The position numbers and the translations under genes are program-made. A stretch of DNA of 64,000 nucleotides from an uncultured Geobacter sp. (GTDB lineage: Bacteria > Desulfobacterota > Desulfuromonadia > Geobacterales > DSM-12255): NCBI GenBank assembly GCA_937860145.1, contig CALMBF010000116.1:1-64000 (forward strand), written 5' to 3'. Below, piece by piece: positions 8,013 through 16,803 of this stretch. The number at the start of each line of letters is the position of its first letter. The stretch's first letter is position 1. The notes beneath the pieces were generated by a model that was given only the letters and a program-made list of their open reading frames with translations, ran no database searches and had not been told where the DNA came from.

Positions 8013-8747
8013 TTGAAAATTACTGTTGTCATCCCTACTTACAATGAACGTGAAAATATCGAAAAGTTATGTGATTCGATACTTTTGCAAGATGAAAGAA
8101 TTCATATTCTGATTGTCGACGATAATTCACCTGATGGAACAGGGGAAATTGCTGACCGGATTGCCGCAACCAATCCTCGGGTTAATGTTCTTCACCGGGA
8201 GGGCAAGCTGGGCCTTGGTTCAGCGTATCGTGAAGGTTTCAGAATTGCTCTTGACAATGGCTCGGATTATATCGTCGAGATGGATGCGGATTTCTCTCAC
8301 GATCCGGCCATGTTGCCCCAGTTCATTGAGAAAATGGGGAATTGTGACTTGGTGATCGGTTCCAGATACATTAATGGGGTAAGTGTCGTCAACTGGCCGA
8401 TTCGCAGGCTGATTCTGAGCTATTGTGCAAGTGTCTATACCCGTGTCATTACGGGCTTGAAGTTGTCCGATTGCACAGGTGGCTTCAAATGTTTCCGACG
8501 CGAAGTCCTTGAGTCGATAGATATCGATTCCATCAGATCCGACGGGTACTCTTTCCAGATTGAAATGAATTATCGATGCAACGAAAAGGGGTATAGAATA
8601 TGTGAAGTCCCGATTATTTTCGTTGACCGACACGCGGGAACGTCAAAAATGTCTAAGCAGATAGTTAGAGAAGCTGTTTTCATGGTGTGGAAGCTGAAAA
8701 TGGGTAGTATACGCAGATCAATTTTGGGGGCAGTCCGGGGCAAATGA
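8013..8747 (+). CDS. GT2 glycosyltransferase, polyprenol-phosphate mannose synthase-like
   Basis: A family 2 glycosyltransferase of about 244 residues. It transfers a sugar, probably mannose or glucose, from a nucleotide to a polyprenyl phosphate at the inner face of the membrane. The sequence shows the GT-A start VVIPTYNERENI, the nucleotide motif IVDDNSPDGTG, the metal-binding EMDADFSHDP, GSRYINGV, and DCTGGFKCFRREVL, all typical of dolichol/polyprenol-phosphate mannose synthases. There are no membrane helices, as in the bacterial Ppm/DPM1 type. I chose the TTG at 8013 because AGGACGA lies five bases before it and the conserved region begins there; an ATG at 7977 would add 12 residues. The next gene overlaps by four bases (ATGA) and encodes a tiny two-helix membrane protein, possibly an anchor. 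Confidence 0.88.
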   Translation: MKITVVIPTYNERENIEKLCDSILLQDERIHILIVDDNSPDGTGEIADRIAATNPRVNVLHREGKLGLGSAYREGFRIALDNGSDYIVEMDADFSHDPAMLPQFIEKMGNCDLVIGSRYINGVSVVNWPIRRLILSYCASVYTRVITGLKLSDCTGGFKCFRREVLESIDIDSIRSDGYSFQIEMNYRCNEKGYRICEVPIIFVDRHAGTSKMSKQIVREAVFMVWKLKMGSIRRSILGAVRGK

Positions 8748-8926
8748 ACGAATATTATGCGCTTTTTTCACAAATAGGATTGTGGGGATGGATTGTCACT
8801 GTAATTTTTTTCATTCACTATTCATTCCCTGCTGCTAATTGTTTCGTTAAAAAAGAAGCTTTTTGCTGGGGTTTTCTTTCACTGATTTTTTTCGCCTGTT
8901 GGATAACAGGTATGGTCCTCGCTTAA
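8744..8926 (+). CDS. Small membrane protein with two predicted helices
   Basis: A 60-residue protein, not recognised by family. It is strongly hydrophobic, with one helix around residues 10-28 (LWGWIVTVIFFIHYSF) and one near 42-59 (FLSLIFFACWITGMVLA), joined by a short charged link (NCFVKKEAF). The start overlaps the stop of the glycosyltransferase gene (ATGA), so the two are translationally coupled. This supports it being a real gene and a membrane partner for that soluble enzyme or for the exported lipoprotein that follows. It also resembles small membrane proteins often found at the head of Geobacter cytochrome/NHL gene sets, but that is an impression only. Confidence 0.65.
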   Translation: MNEYYALFSQIGLWGWIVTVIFFIHYSFPAANCFVKKEAFCWGFLSLIFFACWITGMVLA

Positions 8927-8939
8927 TAAAGGGTATCCA

Positions 8940-9983
8940 TTGAAAAAAATTACATTTCTTGTATTGTTATCCACTTTTCTGTTAACGGCATGCACCAAGC
9001 CGCATACCAACCCTCTGTTTTTCAATGATCCACATTTAAGTGATGTATGGCCGCCTCCTCCAGAAAAACCAAGAATCAAATTGATCAAGGTATTCAAGGG
9101 AGCTGAAGAGTTTCTTGCTCCTAAGGGGCGCATTCAATCCTTTTTCGAAGCTTTCACGGGGGAGCATGGTCAGCCGTTGGAATTTATGGCTCCGGCGGGT
9201 ATTGCTACTGACGGTGAACGATTCATATATGTTGCTGACCCTTCTTCACGGTTGGTGCATCGTTTTGATCTCCAAGAGAACGAGATTGTCTATCTGACCC
9301 ACTCGGGTACAGAACCCTTGGCGAGTCCGGTTGGCGTGGCATTGGACAGCGCCGGGAACTGTTACGTCACAGATTCAGTCAAGGCCAAAGTGTACAAATT
9401 TAATGTCAATGCCGAATACGTAGGTGCTCTGGGAGAAGGAGTAGTAGATTTCCAGCGGCCTGCCGGAATAGCTGTCGCTAAGAATGACTATAAATATGTC
9501 GTTGATGTGTTAGCCAATAAGGTTTTCGTTTTTGACCAAAAAGACCGTTTCGTTTCCGATTTCCCGAATGAAATGAACGCCCAGAATTTAAATAAACCCG
9601 TTAATATCGCCGTTGATAAAGTTAACAACATTTACATCACCGATGCCTTCAATTTTTCGGTTAAGGTTTTTGATAGTAAAGGCAATCTGTTGAGAGTTAT
9701 AGGAAGTGTCGGTGATGCACCAGGCTCATTTTCAAGGCCGAAAGGTGTCGCCGTAGACAGTGAATCGCATATATATATCGTTGACGCAAATTTTGATAAC
9801 TTCCAGATTTTTGATCAGGCGGGTAGATTGTTATTGTACGTCGGGAGTACCGGTAAGAAGCCCGGTCAGTTTTTCATGCCAAACGGCATTTTTATAGATC
9901 GTGAGGACAGGATCTACGTGTCAGACTCCTATAACCAGAGACTTCAGATATTTCAATACCTTAAGGAGCAAACCATAAAGTAA
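8940..9983 (+). CDS. NHL-repeat lipoprotein
   Basis: A 347-residue secreted lipoprotein starting at a TTG. The signal MKKITFLVLLSTFLLTAC gives a lipobox with the lipidated Cys at 18. From about residue 85 it consists of NHL-type beta-propeller blades, seen as repeated units of the form 'PxGIAxDxxxxxYVxDxxxxxVxxFDxxGxxL' (for example SPVGVALDSAGNCYVTDS, RPAGIAVAKNDYKYVVDV, KPVNIAVDKVNNIYITDA, RPKGVAVDSESHIYIVDA, MPNGIFIDREDRIYVSDS). The N-terminal part has proline-rich PHLSDVWPPPPEKPRI, common to Geobacter NHL lipoproteins. The gene precedes two multihaem cytochrome genes with 1-base and 8-base spacings, so it is likely a structural or scaffold partner of those cytochromes on the outer surface or in the periplasm. 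Confidence 0.88.
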   Translation: MKKITFLVLLSTFLLTACTKPHTNPLFFNDPHLSDVWPPPPEKPRIKLIKVFKGAEEFLAPKGRIQSFFEAFTGEHGQPLEFMAPAGIATDGERFIYVADPSSRLVHRFDLQENEIVYLTHSGTEPLASPVGVALDSAGNCYVTDSVKAKVYKFNVNAEYVGALGEGVVDFQRPAGIAVAKNDYKYVVDVLANKVFVFDQKDRFVSDFPNEMNAQNLNKPVNIAVDKVNNIYITDAFNFSVKVFDSKGNLLRVIGSVGDAPGSFSRPKGVAVDSESHIYIVDANFDNFQIFDQAGRLLLYVGSTGKKPGQFFMPNGIFIDREDRIYVSDSYNQRLQIFQYLKEQTIK

Positions 9984-9984
9984 C

Positions 9985-10752
9985 ATGAGAGTTGCTGCCC
10001 TTAGCATACTGTTAACGATATTGTTCGGAGCACACTTCTCGGAAGGAGCTGGAAAGAAGATATCCGAGAGAGGGAATAAGCATAACTTTTCCTATCAGAA
10101 TACTTCTGCCAACTACCGTGCACTCCCCACCGTAGAAATTCCCGAATATTCCCGGAGCAATCAGATATGTGTCTTCTGTCATACTCCCCATAAATCAAGC
10201 GGGGAGGGGCCACTTTGGAACAGAAAGGCCTCATCGGTGTCGTTCTTTAAGCATTACTCTTCTCCAACCCTGGCGATCGATGATCCGGCAGTAAGAGGTG
10301 CAAGTGAGTACGGCCAGCCGAATGGTTCAACACGACTCTGTCTTAGTTGCCATGATGGTGTTACTGCTCTTGGTGCAGTTTTTGCGACACCAATCGACCC
10401 GTATAATCAGTACCCTATTCACTTTCTCGACGTGAAAACAGGTATCTCAGGCCCTGACGTTCATCTCCCGTATGAGACCTATTCATCTCATCATCCCGTT
10501 TCATTCAAATATAATGCGACTGTCAGGAATATATTGACCAGTCCACCATATAACAAGACCGAGTATTGGTATTCCCCCGCAAATGGTGTCAAATTGGACA
10601 GGTACGAACGGATGCAGTGTACAACCTGCCACGACCCACACCAGGACAAGTCCGATAGTCCCAGTTCGTTGACGCCATTCTGGGTATCTAAAACTTATGC
10701 AGAAGTCTGTCGATCATGCCACAATCTCGTAACTCCTCCACCACTGCCTTAG
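9985..10752 (+). CDS. Tetrahaem c-type cytochrome
   Basis: A 255-residue exported cytochrome. It has a signal peptide (MRVAALSILLTILFGAHFSEG) and four CXXCH haem sites: CVFCH (62-66), CLSCH (119-123), CTTCH (212-216) and CRSCH (242-246). Extra His residues near the sites (TPHK, SHHP, DPHQ) could be distal ligands. The spacing resembles the 'cytochrome c family/doubled CXXCH' proteins of Geobacter. Its likely role is periplasmic or surface electron transfer, but no partner redox enzyme is encoded beside it. It starts one base after the NHL lipoprotein stop and is followed by a second, larger cytochrome gene. Confidence 0.9.
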   Translation: MRVAALSILLTILFGAHFSEGAGKKISERGNKHNFSYQNTSANYRALPTVEIPEYSRSNQICVFCHTPHKSSGEGPLWNRKASSVSFFKHYSSPTLAIDDPAVRGASEYGQPNGSTRLCLSCHDGVTALGAVFATPIDPYNQYPIHFLDVKTGISGPDVHLPYETYSSHHPVSFKYNATVRNILTSPPYNKTEYWYSPANGVKLDRYERMQCTTCHDPHQDKSDSPSSLTPFWVSKTYAEVCRSCHNLVTPPPLP

Positions 10753-10760
10753 GACAGAAT

Positions 10761-11837
10761 ATGAGACTGTTTGCTTGTATACTGCTTTACGCAGGTTCAT
10801 TAATAGTTTTGCCTGCCAACGGGTTTGCTGCATCCCATCTGGATAAATTCAATCTTCCCAGGGAGTGCGCTACATGCCATTACAAGTCCAATCTCAGGGG
10901 CGGGGGAGGGACCGAGGGGTGTATTACCTGTCACGGTAATCCTCAACGACGGGTAGATAACAAGAAGATGCCACCGGGCTCAATTGTCAACAAGTCCGGT
11001 ATGCTCAACATAGAGGCCGAATTCTTCAAAACCTACCGTCATCCCACGTTTGATTCGCCGGGACGCCACCGTTATAGCGAGACTCTTCCTGAGACGGACC
11101 CCAAAGCTCTTCGCCATGCAGATTGTGTTGACTGTCATAATCCCCATTATGTCTCGAAGGAAAACAAGTTTGCCGGTATAAGGGCAAAGCGGGTAGTAAA
11201 CCAACTGACCGACGTAACCAGGGAAACTGATATGTGTTACCGTTGTCATGGTGATTCAGCCAATTTGCCTGGTAAATACACAAATAAACGGATTGAGTTC
11301 CTGCTTACTAATCCTTCATTTCATCCTGTCGAGGGAGAGGGCAGAAACTTGTCGGTCATCAGCCTTGTCCGCCCATACCGGGAGAAAAAGATAGACTCTG
11401 CAGATATTTCCACGATCCTCTGCTCCGACTGTCATGGCAATGACGATGCCAAGGGACCAAAAGGAGTACATGGTTCCCGGAATCAATACATTCTTGTGGA
11501 TAATTACAATACAGCTGATAATATTTTCGAAAGCCCGCAGGCATTTGCCCTATGCTACAGGTGTCACAGCCGCGCGAGCATTCTTGGAAACGAGAGTTTT
11601 CGGTACCACTCGCTTCACATCCAGGGATCGTCCATTCAGAAACTGGGGACCTCCTGTTTTACCTGCCACAATTCACATGGCAGTACTGAGTATAAATACC
11701 TGATCAAGTTTAATCCGTTGGTCGTCTCCCCTAACTCCAAGGGGTTGTTAAAGTACGTTGAAAAGGGGAGTGCCAAATTCAGCGGTGAATGTTACCTGAA
11801 GTGTCATGGGGTTGATCATGATCCTAAATCTTATTGA
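10761..11837 (+). CDS. Octahaem-type c-type cytochrome with one CX3CH site
   Basis: A 358-residue exported cytochrome. The ATG at 10761 follows AGGACAG and gives a clean signal peptide (MRLFACILLYAGSLIVLPANGFAA); an upstream in-frame start inside the previous gene is not used. It has seven CXXCH motifs at about residues 36, 54, 122, 159, 221, 265 and 299, and a last atypical C344-YLK-C348-H with three residues between the cysteines. CX3CH or CX4CH sites are known in some multihaem proteins and may still carry a haem, so the total is seven or eight. Several motifs are followed by xPH or xSH, as in decahaem-like families. It is likely periplasmic or outer-surface electron transfer, encoded with the NHL lipoprotein and tetrahaem protein. 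Confidence 0.88.
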   Translation: MRLFACILLYAGSLIVLPANGFAASHLDKFNLPRECATCHYKSNLRGGGGTEGCITCHGNPQRRVDNKKMPPGSIVNKSGMLNIEAEFFKTYRHPTFDSPGRHRYSETLPETDPKALRHADCVDCHNPHYVSKENKFAGIRAKRVVNQLTDVTRETDMCYRCHGDSANLPGKYTNKRIEFLLTNPSFHPVEGEGRNLSVISLVRPYREKKIDSADISTILCSDCHGNDDAKGPKGVHGSRNQYILVDNYNTADNIFESPQAFALCYRCHSRASILGNESFRYHSLHIQGSSIQKLGTSCFTCHNSHGSTEYKYLIKFNPLVVSPNSKGLLKYVEKGSAKFSGECYLKCHGVDHDPKSY

Positions 11838-11858
11838 TATGATTCTGAACTGATAACT

Positions 11859-13067
11859 ATGGCGATATTTTCATGTAAAATAGGGTCCGCTGACGGCAAA
11901 ATAATCGAGAAAGAATTTGAGGCGGTCAGTGCGGACATCCTCAGACAAAGCCTGATTTCTCAGGGTTTTTTTGTCTTTTCCATCAAGAAAAAGCCATTTC
12001 AATTTGTCTGGAATAAAGGCCTCTCTCGGAAAAAAATTGATATAAAAGGCCTGATTACTTTTAATCAGGAACTTCTTGTGCTCATCAAATCCGGCCTGCC
12101 GATTATTCAGTCGCTGGACACGATTCTGGAAAGGATTGATAACGCCAGGTTAGCGGAAATACTTGAGGTTATACGCGACGATATCAAGGGAGGGAGTTCG
12201 TTGTCGGATGCGTTTGAACGTCATCCCAGTGCATTTTCCCATCTTTACATAGCTTCTATACGCGCCGGAGAAAGAACCGGTGACCTGCCACAGACCATCA
12301 GGCGTTATATTACCTTTCTGAAAAAAACTGAAGGATTCAAAAAGAAGGTTGTAACTGCCATGTTTTATCCGGCAATTCTCCTGGTCGTGGCATTCACTGC
12401 CGTGACACTCTTGCTGGTATATGTTGTCCCGACGTTCAGTCAGGTGTATGCTGATGCAGGCTCCAAGCTGCCTGTCCCCACCCTGGTGTTAATCAGCTTT
12501 ACGTCGGTTTTGAAAAAGTATTTTCTCCTTTTTGTCGCGATGATTTTTCTTGGTGGTTATCTTTTTAACAGGTGGGTCGAGACCTCTAGCGGCCGTTATG
12601 CCGTCGATTCCTTCAAGCTTAAAATCCCCGTTGTCGGTGATATTTTCGCTAAGTATTCAATCGTAAGTTTTACCAGAACCCTTGCCACTATTATTGAAAG
12701 CGGTATACCTATAGTTGAATCATTGAAAATGTCTGTAGCAACGCTCAACAACAAGGTTCTTGAATCAAGGATGCTTGCTGCGATCAAGAAGGTCGAAGAA
12801 GGGGTGAGCTTGAGTGTCGCCATAGACGGTGCCCATCTGATGCCTTCACTTGCCCTGCGCATGCTTGGAGTAGGTGAGTCAACTGGCGCACTTGAGGAGA
12901 TGCTGGAGAGTATCTCTGATTATTTCGAGGAGGAACTTGACCAGCGTCTGCATTTGCTGAGCACTGCAATTGAGCCGGCAATCATGATTTTGATGGGAGT
13001 CGTTATCGGAGCTATCATCGTTACCATGTATCTGCCAGTATTTAAAATTGCGGGAACTGTCGGCTGA
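11859..13067 (+). CDS. gspF: Type II secretion/type IV pilus inner-membrane platform protein (GspF/PilC)
   Basis: A 402-residue polytopic protein with two tandem T2SSF domains: a cytosolic N-terminal half (FNQELLVLIKSGLPIIQSL...FERHPSAFSHLYIASIRAGERTGDLP), a transmembrane helix (YPAILLVVAFTAVTLLLVYVV), the second domain (FTRTLATIIESGIPIVESL...MLGVGESTGALEEML) and a final helix (IEPAIMILMGVVIGAIIVTMYLP). It anchors the assembly ATPase and turns its motion into pseudopilus growth. It heads a tightly packed operon with ATPase, PilM/N/O/P-like proteins, secretin and pseudopilins. The set mixes GspE/F-type components with PilMNOP-type alignment proteins and resembles the Geobacter Oxp secretion system for OmpB-like oxidases; that identification is by recall. 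Confidence 0.92.
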   Translation: MAIFSCKIGSADGKIIEKEFEAVSADILRQSLISQGFFVFSIKKKPFQFVWNKGLSRKKIDIKGLITFNQELLVLIKSGLPIIQSLDTILERIDNARLAEILEVIRDDIKGGSSLSDAFERHPSAFSHLYIASIRAGERTGDLPQTIRRYITFLKKTEGFKKKVVTAMFYPAILLVVAFTAVTLLLVYVVPTFSQVYADAGSKLPVPTLVLISFTSVLKKYFLLFVAMIFLGGYLFNRWVETSSGRYAVDSFKLKIPVVGDIFAKYSIVSFTRTLATIIESGIPIVESLKMSVATLNNKVLESRMLAAIKKVEEGVSLSVAIDGAHLMPSLALRMLGVGESTGALEEMLESISDYFEEELDQRLHLLSTAIEPAIMILMGVVIGAIIVTMYLPVFKIAGTVG

Positions 13068-13072
13068 TAACT

Positions 13073-14794
13073 ATGAGCATATCATTCACGAGACGAAAAA
13101 TAGGCGAGATACTCCATGATCTGGGTGAACTGACCCTGGGGCAGGTCGCCTATATTGCTGAAAAACAGAAAACGAGCACACTGCGCTTTGGCGAACTATG
13201 TCTTCAGGATGGCCTGATTACTGAGGATCAGCTTTATACCGCCCTTGCAGACCAATTCAACCTCGACTTCATAGATCTATCCTCATTTCGTCTTGATGAG
13301 GGGGTTTTGAATCTTTTCCCTGCCGATATCATCTATCGTTATTCATTTATCCCCGTGGCAGTGGAAGGGGACTCGCTGGTCATTGCCGTTGCGGATCCCC
13401 TCGACGTGCTGAAACTCGACGAGTTGGAGATTCTGCTCGACAGGCCTCTTATTGTCAAACTTGCATCACCATCACGTATTCAGCAGATCCTCAAGAAAGG
13501 CGACGGTACAAGCAGGGTATTGAAGGAAGTCTCTGAAGATTTCATGCTACAGCTTGTCACCGAGACGGAAAAAGGGGAGGAAGTACTTTCCGTAGAAGCC
13601 ATTAGCGCAGACACCAGTCCGATCATCAAACTGCTCAATTCGACCATTATGGATGCCCTTTCCCGGAGGGCCAGCGACATTCATATCGAAACCGCCATGG
13701 AAGGGGTAATAATCAAATACCGTATCGATGGCGTCCTTTATAAGGCAACTGACATTATAGACATGCATTTCCAGGGGCCCATCATTTCTCGCCTCAAGGT
13801 CATGAGTGAGCTTGACATTTCCGAGCGAAGGATCCCACAGGATGGACGGTTCAAGCTCCGCATCAACAACAAATCCATAGATTTTCGCGTATCCATCATG
13901 CCAAGCGCTTTTGGCGAGGATGCGGTTATCAGGATTCTCGACAAGGAGAGTATTGCGAGTGACCTGAAAGGGTTGACGCTCAATGTTCTCGGCATGTCAG
14001 ACAGGGAGATGAGGCGGTTCAGGAAAATGATCCGCGAGCCCTATGGCATGGTCCTCGTGACCGGACCGACCGGCTCGGGTAAGACCACCACCCTGTATGC
14101 GGCCCTGACAGAAATTCATACAGGTGAAGAGAAGATAATTACTATTGAGGACCCCGTGGAATATCTTCTCAAAGGGATTGTACAGATTCCGGTAAATGAA
14201 AAGAAGGGGCTTACCTTTGCACGAGGCTTGCGCTCGATTCTTCGTCACGACCCCGACAAAATAATGGTCGGAGAGATTCGTGATCCCGAGACTGCCCAGA
14301 TTGCCGTGCAATCGGCTTTGACAGGTCACCTTGTGTTTACCACAGTCCATGCCAATAATGTTTTTGATGTTATAGGCAGATTTATACATATGGGAATAGA
14401 TCCGTACAATTTCGTGTCGTGCCTGAACTGCGTGATGGCTCAGCGTCTGGTACGGAAGGTGTGTCCCAAGTGCAAGCAGCCAGTGCAGTACAGTGATGAT
14501 TTTCTGCATGAATCTGCCATCAATCCGGATGATTGCAGATCTGTCGTGTTCTACGAAGCTAAAGGATGTGAAGAGTGTAACAACACGGGCTATCGCGGTC
14601 GTTCCGCCATAGTTGAACTGCTTGATCTCACCGACGAACTGCGTGAACTGATCGTTTCAAAGGCACCGGCGGCTGTTCTCAAGAAGGCAGCAAAGGAAGC
14701 CGGAACGCTTTTTTTACGTGAATCGGCAGTGGAAAAGGTCTTGATGGGTGAAACTACCATCAAGGAAATCAACCGAGTAACTTTTGTGGAATGA
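13073..14794 (+). CDS. gspE: Type II secretion/pilus assembly ATPase (GspE/PilB)
   Basis: A 573-residue hexameric AAA+-like secretion ATPase. Its N-terminal MshEN-type domain (GELCLQDGLITEDQLYTALADQF) is followed by the core: Walker A GPTGSGKTTT near residue 330, Asp box IITIEDPVEY, Walker B IMVGEIRDPETA and His box LTGHLVFTTVHANN. Two Cys pairs (CPKCK near 463 and CEECNNTGYRGR near 503) form the zinc-binding domain of this family. It powers addition of pseudopilin subunits from the cytosol. The start ATG follows the gspF stop by a few bases. Length and motifs are complete, so it should be active. Confidence 0.94.
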   Translation: MSISFTRRKIGEILHDLGELTLGQVAYIAEKQKTSTLRFGELCLQDGLITEDQLYTALADQFNLDFIDLSSFRLDEGVLNLFPADIIYRYSFIPVAVEGDSLVIAVADPLDVLKLDELEILLDRPLIVKLASPSRIQQILKKGDGTSRVLKEVSEDFMLQLVTETEKGEEVLSVEAISADTSPIIKLLNSTIMDALSRRASDIHIETAMEGVIIKYRIDGVLYKATDIIDMHFQGPIISRLKVMSELDISERRIPQDGRFKLRINNKSIDFRVSIMPSAFGEDAVIRILDKESIASDLKGLTLNVLGMSDREMRRFRKMIREPYGMVLVTGPTGSGKTTTLYAALTEIHTGEEKIITIEDPVEYLLKGIVQIPVNEKKGLTFARGLRSILRHDPDKIMVGEIRDPETAQIAVQSALTGHLVFTTVHANNVFDVIGRFIHMGIDPYNFVSCLNCVMAQRLVRKVCPKCKQPVQYSDDFLHESAINPDDCRSVVFYEAKGCEECNNTGYRGRSAIVELLDLTDELRELIVSKAPAAVLKKAAKEAGTLFLRESAVEKVLMGETTIKEINRVTFVE

Positions 14795-14798
14795 TGCC

Positions 14799-15725
14799 AT
14801 GTTTTTTCCCGGTAAAACCATAGGACTCGAGCTATTCCAGAGTGGCGTATCATTTGTTATGGCCGGAGGGAGTAAATCCATCCCCCATATCGAAAAATAT
14901 GATGTGGTCCGTTTGCCAAAGGACGTGATCAAGCCTTCCCTCAAAGAACAAAACATAATCGAACCCCTTCTCTTAAAGGAGGCGATTGCATCTAGCTATG
15001 ACAGATTGTCCACCAGGAACAAGCGGGTTTCCCTGTCCATACCGGATTCGGCCGGCAGGGTAATGCTTGTAGAACTGGAAACGCCCCTGAAAAACAAGGC
15101 TGAAGGGATCGATCACGTACGATGGAAGTTGAAGAAGAGTTTCCCGATTGATCTTAACGAAGTACATCTGGACTACCAGGTCGTCCGTCAAGACAGTGCT
15201 GGCGCTGCCATGGTGCTTGTAGGGCTTGTTTCAAAATCTGTTATTAATGAATATGAGGACGTTGTCTGTGAGCTAGGTCTGGAACCGGCTTTTATCGATT
15301 TCACCTCCTTAAACCTCTATCGACTCTTTTCCTCCCGTCTTGATGTACAGGACCATTTGACATTTATTTCTCTCTACAGAGGTTCACTTTCGCTGCTTAT
15401 TTTTCAAGATGGATATCTCGATTTTTCTCGCAACAAGTTTCTGGGAACTGTTGTTTCCGACCCGGCACGTCTCTATCGTGAAATCAACAGTTCTCTGGTG
15501 GTATATTCCGATGCAAAGGGCGGTTGGAAACCACGTAATGTCAGTTACTATGCTGCTGCCGAGGAGAAAGATATCCTGAGGGAGATGCTTCTAGAAGTGA
15601 TTGGCAGTGAGCCGGTTCTCATGGATACTGATGCCATTACGAACAGTTCGCATCAGCAGATTGACCGTAAATTTATACCGGATGTACTGAGTGCCCTGGG
15701 GGCTGCGTCAAGGAGTCTGAGATGA
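14799..15725 (+). CDS. pilM: PilM/GspL-like actin-fold protein
   Basis: A soluble protein of about 308 residues. It begins MFFPGKTIGLELFQSGVSFVM, like the actin-type N-terminus of PilM, and has the later segments VSLSIPDSAGRVMLVELE, VHLDYQVV and LTFISLYRGSLSLLIFQDG expected of the PilM fold. It would bind the N-terminal tail of the PilN-like protein on the cytosolic face and link the platform to the ATPase. I use the ATG at 14799, just after the gspE stop; a TTG at 14784 overlaps gspE and is less likely. The sequence is divergent, so the family call rests partly on position between gspE and pilN-like genes. Confidence 0.72.
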   Translation: MFFPGKTIGLELFQSGVSFVMAGGSKSIPHIEKYDVVRLPKDVIKPSLKEQNIIEPLLLKEAIASSYDRLSTRNKRVSLSIPDSAGRVMLVELETPLKNKAEGIDHVRWKLKKSFPIDLNEVHLDYQVVRQDSAGAAMVLVGLVSKSVINEYEDVVCELGLEPAFIDFTSLNLYRLFSSRLDVQDHLTFISLYRGSLSLLIFQDGYLDFSRNKFLGTVVSDPARLYREINSSLVVYSDAKGGWKPRNVSYYAAAEEKDILREMLLEVIGSEPVLMDTDAITNSSHQQIDRKFIPDVLSALGAASRSLR

Positions 15726-16252
15726 ATTTACAACTCAACCTGGCGACGAGGGTTTATGTTGACTTTCGCAAAGTCAACCTTCTGATAGCACTTTTGTTTC
15801 TGCTTGCATGCGGATGGTGTTCGTACGAGATATATGTCGTTGCATCAAATAATGAAGAAAGTCAGAGGCTCTCGGGGTTCATGGCAAAATCCGTTGCCAA
15901 GGGCTCGGGAAAGATTTCCGATGCGGAATTCAACAAATTGATGGCAAACATTAAGATTGCTAACACAATTCTCGATAAAAAGGGAGTTGACTGGTTATCA
16001 CTTCTCGATAACCTGGAACTGGTTGTCCCGGAAGGGATTGCTTTGACTGGCCTCGCACCGGCTGACAAAGGAAACGGCTTTAAAGTGAGCGGTACTGCGA
16101 GAACCTTTAGCGCCGTAAAGAAGTTTATCGAAAATCTCGAGAGTTCTGCAAAATTTGCCGATGTGTATTTGACGGATCAGTCACAGGTAAAGGAAGGTTC
16201 AGCCGTCAAGGGAATTGGTTTTACCGTGACCTGCAGGGCACTTATCCAATGA
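15722..16252 (+). CDS. pilN: PilN-like inner-membrane alignment protein
   Basis: A 176-residue bitopic protein. The short cytosolic N-terminus (MNLQLNLATRVYVDFRK) matches the conserved PilN motif 'INLATRPY' that docks to PilM. It is followed by one membrane helix (LLIALLFLLACGWCSYEIYVV) and a periplasmic ferredoxin-like domain (DWLSLLDNLELVVPEGIALTGLAP...FKVSGTARTFSAVKKFIENLE). It overlaps pilM by four bases (ATGA) and pilO by four bases, implying coupled, equimolar synthesis. Confidence 0.85.
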   Translation: MNLQLNLATRVYVDFRKVNLLIALLFLLACGWCSYEIYVVASNNEESQRLSGFMAKSVAKGSGKISDAEFNKLMANIKIANTILDKKGVDWLSLLDNLELVVPEGIALTGLAPADKGNGFKVSGTARTFSAVKKFIENLESSAKFADVYLTDQSQVKEGSAVKGIGFTVTCRALIQ

Positions 16253-16803
16253 ACTTAGCAATCGTAAAGCAGATAGCGCTGTTGCGTAAAAGACCGTTGC
16301 TCGCTCTAGCTGCGGTCATGATAGTTGCCGCAGCCCTCCAGGTATTCGTCTCCCTGTATCAGCAGCCAATGCTGGAGAAGACCAGATCTGCATGGCTGCA
16401 GCAGCGTGCGGCGGAAGGGCGTGGTGCCGCTATGCTCAGCAGGGACCTGGTTTTCAAGAACGGACAAGCCGACTTCATCAAATTCAAGGAAAGCATCTAC
16501 CCCAAGAACCAGTTTGCCCGCTTTGTTGCTGAAATATACGAAGCGGTCGGCAGAAACAATCTGGAAGTGAGTTCGATTTCCTACAAACCGGATCTCAATA
16601 AGGAGAGCAATCTGCTCCAATACTCCCTGGGACTTTCACTGGTAGGTAACTATACCCAGTTGAAGAAATTTATCGGTGATCTGGATAATACAGGAAATCT
16701 GCTGCATATCGATTCCCTGTCTCTGACAGTTCAAGCCAGCAAGAGCGATCTGGTACAACTTCAGGTTCAATTGACTGCCTATTTCAGAATGGAGGCGCAA
16801 TGA
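16249..16803 (+). CDS. pilO: PilO-like inner-membrane alignment protein
   Basis: A 184-residue bitopic protein with a membrane helix (LALAAVMIVAAALQVFVSLY) and a periplasmic coiled-coil and ferredoxin-like domain (FIKFKESIYPKNQFARFVAEIYE...LGLSLVGNYTQLKKFIGDLDN). It is equivalent to PilO/GspM and would pair with the PilN-like protein. Start and stop overlap its neighbours by four bases each. Sequence identity to characterised PilO is likely low, so the call rests on topology plus position. Confidence 0.8.
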   Translation: MNLAIVKQIALLRKRPLLALAAVMIVAAALQVFVSLYQQPMLEKTRSAWLQQRAAEGRGAAMLSRDLVFKNGQADFIKFKESIYPKNQFARFVAEIYEAVGRNNLEVSSISYKPDLNKESNLLQYSLGLSLVGNYTQLKKFIGDLDNTGNLLHIDSLSLTVQASKSDLVQLQVQLTAYFRMEAQ

